NCBI GenBank assembly: GCA_004352715.1
Contig: SCFE01000039.1
Coordinates: 1,150,770-1,214,769 of the forward strand
Source of the DNA: Hofstenia miamia
Lineage: Eukaryota > Xenacoelomorpha > Acoela
Direction of reading: 5' to 3'
DNA length: 64,000 nt
A program made the translations under genes and the position numbers. The notes beneath the pieces are model-generated. The model did not search any database. It was not told where the DNA came from and saw nothing but the letters and a program-made list of their open reading frames with translations. Positions within the stretch are counted from its first letter, which is position 1. Every line of letters starts with the position of its first letter. Shown one piece after another: positions 35,099-47,351 of this stretch.

Positions 35099-37200
35099 AC
35101 AATATTCGTTTGTTTATTGGAACACCTTTGCTATAAATTTTAAACATTGAATTGAAGTTAAGTTATTCCGACGAAGTTCACGCAGCTTGGTTGAAACTTT
35201 TATTCATTTTTCAAGCAGATTTTAACAAATGCATTCAAAATTTCTGCATGAATGCTTTTATACAAAAAACAAAGCAAGCTAGTTCAATCAGAAATGTGAT
35301 AGTGGTTATAATCAAGCTGAAGAGAAAGCGTTGTGAAAGGAGTGTGGATTGTACATCGCAAATAAATAACTTTTGGGACAATGGGATGAAATGGGACGAC
35401 ATCCCATGAAATGCCTTCAGATGAGATTATATTTTGTATACCCCATGCGGACATTTGGTACGAATTACTGAGAACTCGAGTGCATATTGAAATCATCCAA
35501 ATAACATTTAAGATAAGAATTAAAATAGTTTGAAAAAAGTGTATTTGAATGTTTGATATCGCCATGTTACCTCGTAACATTTCCTAAAGTCATTTAAATA
35601 TTGCGCAGACGTGATATACGTCACTACTCCTCCACCTTACGTCACCATTTCTAAATGACATGGTTTGCTTTGATCGTTTTATAAAATTCTTGTTTTGAAC
35701 AGTTCCGAAAGATCTAATTTTCTGGCTATAAATTTGAAAACGATATAATTATTTATGAAAATGCTTCCAATGATCCGTATTTACAAGTTTCATTTGTATA
35801 TTTAGGACCTGTAGTATTCAAAAGGAAACAATTTTTTCATTTCTCTTAAAATTACAATTCCTAGGTGCAGAGATCGAAGTATTTCAACTAAACTATAGTC
35901 TAGGCCTTCATTAAGAATTCATCACCTGTAAATATTTCATAGTATAAGATACATTTCAATTCCATCTAGTAGTGTTGTTTCTGAAGAATGCAAAATTTTA
36001 ATCAAAATTTAATCCACTTTGCAAAATAGGCTTGGCAATAATTGTTTTAGAAATATTAATCTTTATGGATTTAAAATTGACAGATTGGCAAGTTTCGTTT
36101 TAGCTTTAGTATTGTTTTTTCACACTTTTTAGTTTGATTAGACCAAAGCCTATTTGGCAAGTTGACTGCAATATCAGAAGAACCATGATGTCCTTTTATT
36201 CATAAATGAGATATACCATCTGAATAGAACATTGCTAACAATTCAAATTTGTTGAAATTTATCTTCATTTTGGTAATAGCAGAGCAATATTGAATTCTCT
36301 AGCTTCAATCTTTAAACTAGGAAAGTCAGTGTTTAAGATTTTCTATATTCTGACTTCTGCATTGCGAAGGCTAAGAGGATCTTTTCGGAATTCGACTTTT
36401 AACTTTGTTTCAGGACGATAAGCAAAGTTAACTCTTGTTAATTTCATGAAGATGAATCAATAAGATTAAGGGAAGTTTCCTCCAATGCTAATAGATTTGC
36501 GTTTTCTTATTAAAATACAATGCAGTATTTTGTCAAAAGTCTTTCAAAGACCCGATGTTGATACATTTTCATCAAAGCTATTATGTATGTCAACCAATTG
36601 AGAAAGCATTGCTTGAATTTCTAACGTTTTTCTTAGCAAAGCCATATTTTCTGCCTTAAAATTATTGTGCATAAAGCATAATAGATTCAACATTGAAGTT
36701 TTCACTTTGTAACAATATAGTTTTTAAAAAAGTTCAAATTTTTATCATTTCTATATCGAGGGATATAAGCTCATGGAAAGCCTCAAAATCTGTCTTGAAG
36801 TTTGTCAAAATTCAATGACATTTGTCCTTTAATCGTTGCTTACTAACAGTAGACTTAAATAATTCGAAACTTTGGTTTTAACTACAAAGCTTTCAAATTC
36901 AAATCTCACCGCTAATGCGAATATGCAAATAGCTGATTTAAAAAATGGCATAGTTAGTCTATTGGTTTTATACTAAAGACATTGGTTTTTTGTCTCTGTA
37001 ACTACAGTAGCAACAATAAATCAATTCGAAGAATAAATCTTCAATTGAAAGCAACGTGCAAAATATAGAAAACTAATTTTAACTATCAGGATAATATAAT
37101 AAAATTTACCTCCTTTAGGGCTTACTAAACGAATGTACGAATGCACAAACATTAAGTGTTCACATGAAAATTTGGATTTTAAAAATTATTTCAATCTAGG
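35099..37200. other. Anonymous sequence with a faint minus-strand coding-like stretch
   Basis: No feature is recognised with confidence. On the minus strand at about 36850-36290 the conceptual translation has long runs with few stops (for example TLEIQAMLSQLVDIHNSF), compositionally like an old transposase, but I cannot place it in a family. Confidence 0.3.
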
Positions 37201-37207
37201 CAAAGAT

Positions 37208-37985
37208 TATCGCAAACTTTATTTGGTTAACAAAATTCATATACCATGAACCAGATCCTATGTTCTAACCTCCATATGTTAAAAATCCTATTGAATTTTA
37301 TATTTGAAAATGTCAACATCATATTCCCTAAAACTTTGAAATTAAGAGTGTGTTTCAAATGGGAATAAGTTCATTCAAGTTTTTAAAAAAAACTAACTAT
37401 TATGGGTTTTAATTAAAATTATGTTAAAATTTAAATCATTTTCAAATTATTGCTCTTTGAGTGGAAGAGACTCTGGGAGGTTTTCTAGAAATTATTATTC
37501 CTCCATGTCATTTCACGCTATCAATTTCAATACCAAAAGTGGCAAATAGTTTATGTGTAGTTGGTCTTTAACCTCTAGAATTTTCTGCCCTGAGCTAAAT
37601 ATGGGTATAAAAATGTCTACTTCGATTATGCTGTACATTACCATTGTTCATTTCATTGATTTTGCCAATATGTTAGACTTGAAGATATTCACAAGATTAA
37701 TGACATCGAAAACGAATAAATTATTCTTACCTACTTATACAGTATGACTTGTTGTCCATTCTTCTGATGGATGCTAGCACTACTGCTGCCTATATGTTCA
37801 TGCTCAAAATAAATAATATGAATTACGGAAATTGTATTTTGTCAATAATTCAAATATCATAAACCAAGTGTTATACTTTGACCTTCCTATATGTTGATAA
37901 TCCAATTGAATTCTATATTACAATTTTTTGTTTGCTCAACATGACACCTTGAAATAAAGAGTGATTCTCAAGTAATAAATGTAAT
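37208..37985. repeat. Diverged direct duplication, two units about 640 bp apart
   Basis: The segment 37208-37345 and the segment 37842-37960 align in the same orientation. Both contain CCATGAACCA/TCATAAACCA, then CC-CCATATGTT/CTATATGTT, then ATCC-ATTGAATT-TATATT, then a GAAAT-AAGAGTG block. Divergence is roughly a quarter of positions. It is either an old tandem duplication or two copies of one unknown repeat. Confidence 0.5.
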
Positions 37986-37999
37986 TCTAGTGTTAATAG

Positions 38000-39149
38000 A
38001 GAAAACTGTTTCTTAAGTTTTCTATTTCTCATCTCTTAGCTCCCCGGACAGGCTGTTGTGATTAAGATTTGAATAGTCCAATATATATTTATTCGTCTCA
38101 TTCAAGAGATGTATTAAGGAAAAGAAATGTATATTTCAAAATACATACAGTAATTTCGATTTTTTCACGTCAAGTTATGTCTTTGCATTTTTATAGAAGG
38201 ACAAAGGTAGAATATGAGACAAGAAAAATGCCGATTTCTAACTCTGGCTTAAATTAAAAAGAATTTGTGAAATGCGGTTCAAAGCCCTGTTCAAGAAAGT
38301 CTTAACCTAAAATCAAATGCACAATTATTCATTGTCTCTGGGATTTAATTTGTGTACTACATGACGTAGGAGAACACTTAAAGAAGAAATAGATCAATTT
38401 AAAAATGAATTGAAACAAAGTAAATTAACTTATAATTGTTTAGCTTACATATGTAAATAGAGGTTAGTGAAGTCTTTGTACTGTTTTATGCATTACGAAT
38501 GTTACGTATAATTTAAATGACCTAAAGTCAAATAGTTTATTGTGTTTTAGTTGTATTATCTTATTGGAGGTATTGTCATGCACTCTCAGGAATTTAGGGG
38601 TCTTACCTATGTACGAATCATGAATGATGGATCGGTTATATTCGAATGAAGTTTCTTATCGTGTAGATGAGTAACATTTTGCAGCGTACAAAAATACTTG
38701 ATTAAAATGACCAAAAAATATAATACATAAAATCAATATTATCAATGTTATTACTTCTACATTTATATAAATAACAGGAAATTCAATTTTTCTCTTATCT
38801 CAGTACATCGAAATTGGAAATTAGTAATGCTTTTCAACGAATTTTAATCTACGAAATTGTTTCTTCAAAGAGGTGGGTGGGCAAAATTCTTTCCGCAAAA
38901 CTACGAAAGTAATTCTAAAAATATATTAATTACTTAAATTCAGCACATTCCGAAAAACTACGTCTAATTTTTTATACAATGCCTATTACCCATTTAAATC
39001 ATACGTAAAACATTGTTTAGTTTTTCAAAGATAAAGACTTTATCCATTGCCTAAGCTACTTTAGACTTAAAGTTATATCATCTCACAACGCTCTTAAACA
39101 GGAAGGTCACTAAAAGAAATTTTATTTAGGAGATTACTATGGCTATAGC
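38000..39149. other. Anonymous AT-rich sequence
   Basis: Nothing recognised. Confidence 0.5.
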
Positions 39150-39840
39150 CAGTATTGGAACTGTGCCGTGCTTTTTAGAGTTCTCTCTAGAATCACAATT
39201 GTCCCGGTCCTGTCCGGTACCGTACTATTTAAAGTTATTTAGAACCGGCACTCTAAATCCTATTACTGATACGGTACCTCAAAACGTCAAAAAGACAAGA
39301 ACACACAAAATAATTTATCAATTTTTCAAAAATAAAAGGTCAATACTATGTTTAAGATCTAAGTTTGTTATACGATGCATATTTGCTGGCGTAGCAGCGC
39401 TAAATGATATCTCTGATTTAAACTCAGAGGCTTGAAATACTAAATGAGATCGAGCAACTGATGTCCTGGTACTGTATCATTAAAGATATTACATTTTTTC
39501 GTCCTGTTCCGCACAGACTGAACGGGTAGCGGACACGGGACCGGTAAGCTAACGGTACCGCAAACCTCTAGTGTTCTTCTCATTTTGCAGAAAATTTCGT
39601 GTCCGTGCCGTACTCGTGCAGAGCTTAATATACGAAAAAAATATATTTTTTTTAATTTTCTAAGCAAATCATTTGATATCCGGAAAAGCAATAGGAAGAA
39701 TAAAAATGTATTTGAGATCACTACATATAGTATAAAAGTATAATAGTAAAACGTAAAAGCCTATATTTATTTTCGAAATCTATTAATTTGCATATAGGTC
39801 ATCGTGCCGCGCCGTTCCGTGCCACGGCAAATTCGTAATT
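39150..39840. repeat. GC-rich GTGCCG/GGTACC repeat cluster, possible DNA transposon remains
   Basis: Blocks rich in GTGCCG, CCGGTACCG and their complements occur at 39160-39285, 39500-39620 and 39800-39830 in otherwise AT-rich DNA. A CAGTATTGGAACTGTGCCG start at 39150 resembles the complement of CGGTACCGCAAACCTCTAG ending at about 39569. No matching target duplication is seen. It may be nested or rearranged MITEs of an unidentified family. Confidence 0.35.
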
Positions 39841-39883
39841 GCAATTATTTGTAACACTTTAAGATTAGTTTATATGGTCAAAT

Positions 39884-40354
39884 TTGCAATGCTATTTTAA
39901 AGGAATTGTGATAGCTGATATCTACGAATTTGAAAATAGTATTCTTGAAAATAAAATCTATGCAACCATTGAACTGAATGTCTCTATACATCAAATATTA
40001 TTGATCAATCACGTGAAATATATTTTTTTTAAACATTTCGTCTGTAAACATAAAAAGTCAGATGTTTTTGTAAGAAACACTTTTGGAGCAAAAGACATCA
40101 ATAAAGTTGTTCAACTTTATTCTTTATTGTTATTTAATGTAATATATCGGAACACAAACGATAATATCGGTATCGCAAAGCTAAAGATTATTAAATTATT
40201 TACCCAACTTTTGGAAATCATTTTCTTAACAAATTTAATGACAATATGTGATCCTTGCAGCTTTAGTTTAAAAATAAACACAAATAAAGGTTTACACCTA
40301 ACACGTCTAATCATTATAAAGAATGAATACGTTGACTGCAAAATTTTATATTAA
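39884..40354 (+). CDS. Unrecognised 156-codon open frame
   Basis: This is the longest gap-free open frame outside transposon matter, ending at a TAA at 40352-40354. It has no ATG near its start (the frame opens at TTG and the first in-frame ATG is late), so if real it would be an exon or a decayed gene. The translation is hydrophobic and Ile/Lys/Asn-rich, as expected from AT-rich DNA, and contains no motif I know. My rough estimate from the base composition is that a frame this long appears by chance only a few times per hundred windows of this size, which is weak evidence for coding. Confidence 0.2.
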   Translation: MQCYFKGIVIADIYEFENSILENKIYATIELNVSIHQILLINHVKYIFFKHFVCKHKKSDVFVRNTFGAKDINKVVQLYSLLLFNVIYRNTNDNIGIAKLKIIKLFTQLLEIIFLTNLMTICDPCSFSLKINTNKGLHLTRLIIIKNEYVDCKILY

Positions 40355-40669
40355 ATACAAAATACATCACACTAGAAAAACACATTGCAAACGTGATTTT
40401 GATGCAATACTTTTACCAAACTAAATTCAATTGCATTTTCAAAACTGATATTTAGAAATAAAAGGAGTATTACAGTGATTTCACAGTTTAGAAGATGATA
40501 AAGGCTCTCTTCTGTTTCGAGTTTCAATCGTAACAGTCTTTCTAGAGGTTTTTAGCAATAATTTTTCAAAGCCTACGGAAGGATCGTTAGGAAAAATAAT
40601 TATAAAGGTAACTGCTACAAAGGTTTACATTGTAGAGTTGCAAGTCATTCTAATGTACATATTAATTAT

Positions 40670-40790
40670 TGATTCATTGCTTCCACCAATGAGGTATTGC
40701 TATCGCACCTGTTTGTTTGTTTGTTTGTTGGTAGAATACTTCCAAGACTAAGAGATGTTATTTTCCGGTAAAAAGTTGGAAAAAAGGTAC
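40670..40790. repeat. (GTTT)n-bearing dispersed-repeat relic
   Basis: GCTTCCACCAATGAGG, about 25 bp later four to five GTTT units (40711-40730), then TGGTAGAATACTTCCAAG. This resembles the widespread invertebrate repeat with a CCAAGGAGGTTATG box before (GTTT)n. The match is from memory and partial. Confidence 0.3.
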
Positions 40791-43108
40791 CTGCCTTGGT
40801 TAGGAATATATGGGTGGTAAACATTGTTTTCAATGAAACACTATAACATAATTAAGCATTCAATATCTATCCCTATCAAGTAGTTCACCTGAAGCTCTTA
40901 ACCCCATGTTGCACGTTGCTGCAACAGCATCTTAAGAATTCTAAATATAAATTATTCTTAGTAAATATTGAGGTTTTGATAGAAGCTCTGGTTTTTTACT
41001 AATTTGAATTTACATAAACCACTGATTTCAATTGTAGCAAATGTTTACTATACTCCCATTACAATTTGGATGATTTAATTACTAGATCGGATTAATACTA
41101 AATGCACCTAATGCATTGTAAGTCATGTGGAACCAATAATCATATTAATTTGTTTTTATTCACTCTTAAAAACACATTAACACTAGGTTTTCTGGCTGAG
41201 TAGTTTTCTCAGCTTTGCTTACTGTTATTCTATCACTGCTTTTGTCGTTCGATAGAAACCATTTTTAAAAATGTTCATATTTTTTAGAATTGGTTTATAA
41301 CGTCTTTAATATACTATACTAGGTATTCAAAACACAAAAACTCATGATTTAGTATTTCAAGTTTACGCCTTGCTAAATGAAGTTGCAAAACACTATGATA
41401 ATAGGATTTCTGGGGAGGATGTAAATATTTCAAACCACTACTACTTCAGGGCCTTATTAAATTACTTCAAGTTGAAATAACAGCGAATGAAAATTTTAGC
41501 AACAAAAACATAGCTAAAATTTTTATGCCACCAAAAATTTGATTTAGTAATGTAGTAGGGCGTCAATATTCCAGAAATATAATTTCTTAGAACTCTTGGT
41601 ATTTCAAAGAAGCTATATCTATACTTTAAAATTTGAAAAATTACAGAAAAGGGAAATTCCGTATGAGATACAAGAACTAATTTTTTAGTCTCTTACCTGC
41701 TTAAATTTTAAATAGAGAGTAAGAAAATTACATTCTATACTCAAATGAGACTGAATTTAGACATTACTTTCATTCAACTGGAGTGCAGAGAAATGGGAAA
41801 ACTATAGTAGTAATCCAGTAAATATATTAATTTTTGAATCTTTTCAATTTATACAAATTTGAGAGGCATGTAATATATAAAAACTAATAAAAGATATTGA
41901 CAAAACCTTTGAATATCTTCACTGATAATTAACAAACTCTTTGACCGGATCTTCTTATTTCAAACGCGTATTTAAAAATTCACTTGATCCAGATATTGAT
42001 CAAATATTCACTTAATGCAACTAAACTTCAAATCCAACTTACTGTTCAAATACACCTGTCTACCTACAAGTTTACTTCTTCTTCAAACAGTAATTTTTCA
42101 CTTGTATTTGACTAGTTCATATTTTAAATAGATTCAAAATATCTGTGTACACATATCTGTGCAGTGAATTCTGCACATGATTTGAATTTAACAATTATTA
42201 ATATTAATTCTTCAAAAAGTTTTTTTGATGGTGATGAAAAGCACCCGACAATTGATTATCACATAACTGCAGGAACTTATTCGCAGCCAGTTTTTATTAA
42301 TACTATACCAGACTAAGATAAGTGATATAATGCAAATTAGATTAGTGCAATTATTTGCTGTTTAAAATTTCATTGACAGATTAGCGGGTTGATTTTAAAA
42401 AGACTAAAAGATTCAGATAGTAGCTTACATTTTAAATTCCTTAAAAATATTATATTTTCAAATAAATTTTATTAAGAAATAAATGCGCAATTTTAAGCTA
42501 AAAATAATCTGCCTCGAAATATACACAATGATTAACTACAGTTTCTCAATTCCCTGCAGTCGAACAATTGACAAGATTTCGAATTTTACTGTCGCCTAGA
42601 ATGGCGATAAAGTACAACGGGCAAACTCAATTCCCCCGCATTACAGACATCGTAATGGAAAATAATATTAAAATTCTGCAAAATCTAGAGTGAGGATAAA
42701 TTTAATTATTAGCGAGCTCTATGATGGACTCCAGCAGGAGAAGAATTGATTGTTAGATCGCCCCCTGTTAGAAAAAGCGGGCAACATAGCACTCAATCAA
42801 ATAGCTTTTAATGTTTGATAAATAAAAGAAATTGTAAGTACATTTAACCAGCCTGCTAGTGCGAAAAAGCTTTCAAGGAAATACCGAATTATCTGTTACG
42901 CTTTGAAGCAAATTTGTATTGGCGAATAAGTAGCGAATATTTAATATTGGAAGTGGCGTAGCACCTTTTGATGGCCACAGACAGATAAAACTTAGACTCT
43001 TCCTTCTTTGCAACAAGAACGTCTACTTGAAAAATATGCTTACCAATAAAGACAGCATAATCACTTCAAAATACAACCAATGAATGACATAAATTTTAAT
43101 TGCACAGG

Positions 43109-43110
<2 letters not shown>
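40791..43110. other. Anonymous AT-rich sequence
   Basis: Nothing recognised in 2.3 kb. Confidence 0.5.

Positions 43111-43146
<36 letters not shown>
43111..43146. repeat. (TA)n microsatellite
   Basis: 36 bp of perfect TA. No Penelope-like sequence was seen on either side. Confidence 0.9.
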
Positions 43147-43148
<2 letters not shown>

Positions 43149-44915
43149 AATAGCTAATACATTTAGAATGTTGCGCACACATATAGTCCGCGTCGTAAAC
43201 AACAGCATTTTGATGTAAATAATTTATTTGGAATTTTGAATAATTTATTTCTCAAATCTCACAATTTAATAATTTATGAATTTGGACATCGAATAATATA
43301 ATGTGTGGATGTGCAATTAAATTGGTTTATTTTAAGTTAAGATATATGTTGGCAATCATTTTCTCTTGCAAAACATCAGTTGACTCTTTTCTTAATCATG
43401 AGATGGGATGCGAAATCATAAAGAAATTAACTGTACACTGAATTCACTTAGCTTGCAACGGTGCCATGTATAGCAATGTTTTTGATCTTCAGTTGCAACA
43501 GTTGTGTGCAAACTTATCCTAAGCCAACTATTGAGACTGAAAATGGATAACCATTGTTATGACAGTAGAAAACAAATTGTTGTTTTGCATAACTGGATGA
43601 AGTAAAACGATGTAAATGAATTATGCAATGTGATAAGGATTGAGTATAAAACTTTTGGAGTGGGATGAGTGAGAGTTTGAGTATTGCTGTAAAGACGAAT
43701 ATACTGAAATTTGAAGAGCCTCTATAATTCTGATCAACTTTAAAGTTTTTAAAAAAAAACAAAGTCTGATTTCATCAATAAAATAATTTTTTATTAAGAT
43801 TTAAATACTTTAATCAGTCAATTTTGAATTTTTTTCTCATATGAAATTCTGAGCATTTAAGCATAATTGGATAAAATTCTACACAAAATGATTGGAAATT
43901 AATTAATGTACACCTATAACTTAGAAAAGTTCCGATCTGATCTTATTTAAATTTTTCTGCTTAGCTTTGATTCGACTAGAATAATTCAAGTCTAATTCGG
44001 AATACCGTTTGTTATTTTAAAATTGAAAAGCATCAATATTTTTGATATTCATTAAAATAAATAATGATCAAACAATTAAAAAAATCATAATCAGAAAATT
44101 GATCAAACCATTTATAATTTATGATGATATTATAATGCCAGAGCATTTTAGCTATTTCCATATTTTACATAGTATGTTGTGATAAATGGGCAGAGATATA
44201 GAGCAAATAATGAAGCACATATCGGGGACTCACATAGTTCAGATTCAAATTAGTAGCATAGATTATTCAAACTTTATAATTGTCATGCAGGGTTCGTAAC
44301 TTTTTTCTGTACCATGCCTTGAACAGATTTTCTTTTAAGTATTGCTAACGTAAAAATTCCAATCAAACTTTATAGTGAGGGGTGTTAATTCAGTAGATTA
44401 TGAGTAATTTAAAAAAAATCTAATATTCATTGTCTGTACTATAATTCAAACTTACATAGTGTCTTTAGTGCAGTCATAAATTTGCATACAACGAAAGCTG
44501 GCATGTTGGGAAACTTTTCTTAACTTTTGCTACATGGGAACTTCCGGCATATTGAAAATCAGCAAGTAAATTGTCACCATTTTAGTCCTTTTAAATATAA
44601 AATTATTACTAAAATTTTGAGAGTAAGTGCAAAACAGTTCTGAGAATTGAAAAAGATAAAGAGAGTTATCCCAACCAGTGAATCCCATTTTTGTTCAGAA
44701 TATTAATTGAATGTAAATTTCGAATTCAATATAAGGTGTCTTAGCACTTAAAATCATAATCAAAATTTAAATGATAGGGCATTTTAATTCTCGTCTAGAT
44801 TTACAAACTTGCAAATTTTTCGAAGAAAAACTATTTTTGTAATCTGATTTTAGAAATCAAGTGAAAGTGTTTATTTCACAAGTTCTATCCTATGCTGATC
44901 AAGTAATAAGATTTA
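43147..44915. other. Anonymous sequence upstream of a hAT fragment
   Basis: Nothing is firmly recognised. CAGGGTTCGTAAC at 44288 could be a hAT left end for the transposase fragment at 44.9 kb, but no matching right end or target duplication was found. Confidence 0.35.
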
Positions 44916-45330
44916 AGTTCTCCCTTCCTTTCTATGTGCAGCATCCTTGTTGAATCCTGAAAAGACCAAATATTTAGAAAACTTGTAACCCTGTGAAGAA
45001 GTAATTAATAATATACAGGAGGAAGCCTTAACAACTGCAGATGTATTAAGTGCGCTTTTTTGTAAGTCGAAGCAAGAGCAGCAAGGGCTACAATACGAGA
45101 ATTTTAGGAGTACAAAAAGGAATTGGAAGAATTGTTTAAGGTGGATGAGAATATTACAGCTCTTGAGTATTTTCACAGCAAACAAAATGGTTTCCCAAGT
45201 TGTCAGGGGTTGTCAAAAAAATTTTAATGCATTTTATCCTCTCCAACATGATTCAAGACTGGTTTCTGCAGAGCAATAGAAAAAATTTGCTGAAAACATT
45301 AAGGATTTAAATTTTATGCAAAACATATTT
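44916..45330 (+). pseudogene. hAT transposase C-terminal fragment
   Basis: The frame reads AASLLNPEKTKYLENL, equivalent to the LLDPRFK block of Ac-like hAT transposases. After an in-frame stop it continues EEVINNIQEEALTTADVL. A shifted frame reads KELEELFKVDENITALEYF and HSKQNGFPKLSGVVKKIL, equivalent to the PLEYWK...FPxLSxLAxKIL block that precedes the dimerisation motif. A last weak piece (RLVSAEQ, then FAENIKDLNFMQNIF) may be the dimerisation tail. Frameshifts and stops make it a pseudogene. A pyrimidine-rich run before TGTGCAG at 44928-44941 looks like a splice acceptor but is probably coincidental, since the reading frame continues through it. Confidence 0.5.
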
Positions 45331-45686
45331 TCTTCTATATCAGATTTTAAATTTCAACTTAAAATTTGAAATAATATATATGGGATACACTAGTACCAAC
45401 CCAACTGAGATATGCTTACGAAAAAAGGTTCTTAAAGCATTAAAACTTCATTAATTTCAAGGGTTTTTAAGTACCTTTAAATAAGCGTTGTTTTAGTAGA
45501 AATCACAAGTCTAAGCACTTGTCAAATTTCAGCAAAACTTTGTTGTAGGTGAAATTTGATAATTTCAAAATTCAAAGCACATTTAACATGTGAACTATTT
45601 TTCAACGAAAGAACTTCCAAAATCAATTGAATTTAATGATCAATTATTGTATTTTTGCGAATAAATTTATGCCAAAAATTTCAAAG

Positions 45687-45687
<1 letters not shown>

Positions 45688-45722
<35 letters not shown>
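45688..45722. repeat. Compound (TA)n(TG)n microsatellite
   Basis: About 22 bp of TA turns into (GT)5-6, a common transition at dinucleotide repeats. Confidence 0.9.
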
Positions 45723-47351
45723 CAGATTCTGATTTATCTACACTTTTGGAATTTATACGGAAATTTCTGATACCATTGTCGTAAAATCAAGTATCACGTT
45801 AAGTTGAATGGTGAAAAAAATCATAAATTTAAATGAAAATTCTATTCATTCAGATCTATTTTAGCGAATTTAGTTCCCTGACATTGTAAGTAAATGCTTT
45901 GGGTTTTTCCTGAATTCCAAGTGTCGAAGCTTGAAATGTCGCTAAATCAAGAACGCACTGATTCGAGAGCATAGAGTTTGGAATTATTCAATCAATGATT
46001 TCGATTTTATGAGAACTAAAAATTTAAATCTGTATAGAATTTTTCACAGGATTCATGGTTTCATTCAGAAAGGATTGTTATCAATTTTTATAACAAAGTA
46101 TTTAAGGACTTTAAGAACAACCAGTAATTTAAGAACTTTTATCTGGAAGCCTTAGGAAATCGTGAGAAACTATTTTTTAAAGGGTCAATTTATCATTATA
46201 ATATGTCAATTGCGAAGTTCACTCTTTAAAACTGAATGATTTAAGTGGTTAATATACGTATTCTTGCATATTTTAAAAATTGAGCTTAAAATAGTTTTAA
46301 AATTTTGTTAAGTTAGATAAAAATGTTAGGCTAACAAAATATACATTTAGCATTTTTTGTAATGGTTGCAATGAAATAATAAAATGGTACAATTCGCAAA
46401 TGTCTTTTTATGCAGGCAGAATGAAGGCTCAAAGAATTTCTCATTTATGCAGTCATACCCTTAGCATAGCACTCACATATTTCTTATTCTTTTGAACAAT
46501 TTTAAAAATTCGAAATACAATACGCCTTTTTCGGTGCTTTATTTTTTCCAACATTGGGAAGTGAAATTATGTTGTTTGAGAAAAATTAAACATGAAATTT
46601 AATTGAATTCTTCCTCAGGGAAGAAATACGTTCAAAATTTTCCAGTTCGCCCTGAACCACACCCGCAAATTCCAAATCAAGACTAAACACGAGTCAAGAG
46701 TGTACAAAGAGGCAGAGCAATTATTTCCTATGCGGGCGGGAAGGTAACAGCATATTAATTATTCGCCGGTATTTCAATTTAGCGGGATGGTTTAATCAGA
46801 ACCGCTGTCTGCATTTGTTTTTTTTAATGTAAATTTGAAATTAAAGGTTGGTTGTGAGTGGGGACTACGGTTTTTCTTGAAGGCGATTGGTGTGATCGAC
46901 AAATATCTTGTGCAGGGCGGAGTGGAGTCTAATATTCCCTGGGTGAAGGAAGTTAGTAAAAAATGGTTTTATTCAAATTTTTATCCCATGTACAAAATAC
47001 GCAAACCGCTTACTAATGACTATTAATGACCCACAAATATAAAATATATTTTATTTGTATTTCTGGCACTACTAAATTGAATTCACAAGAATAAATTCAT
47101 CGCAGCAAATATAAAAATCTGCACGTTAAATACTATAGTGTACAGTGGACCCGGAAGTGACGAGCCTGGGCTGATACATGAATTGCTTTAAATAAACCAA
47201 ATTCTAATATAACCTCTTTCCGAACCGCCTCAGTTTCTTGCTACTCAAGAGTTGTAACTGGACAGGTCTTTGCAAGAGCCGGGCTTGGGGGCAAACTATG
47301 AATGAAGCTAGTCAGCTTTGAATTGTTTTCAAAATTGTATTAATAAATATA
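45723..47351. other. Anonymous sequence
   Basis: Nothing is firmly recognised. TACAGTGGACCCGGAAGTGA at 47150-47169 looks like a pogo-type terminus with its TA, but no partner end was found. A 63-codon frame at 46835-47026 is unrecognised. Confidence 0.4.

Noticed and set aside
44288-45880. Full hAT element from CAGGGTTCG (44288) to TTCCCTG (about 45880)
   Set aside because: The putative ends share only CAGGG and the flanking 8-mers (TTGTCATG and ACATTGTA) do not match.
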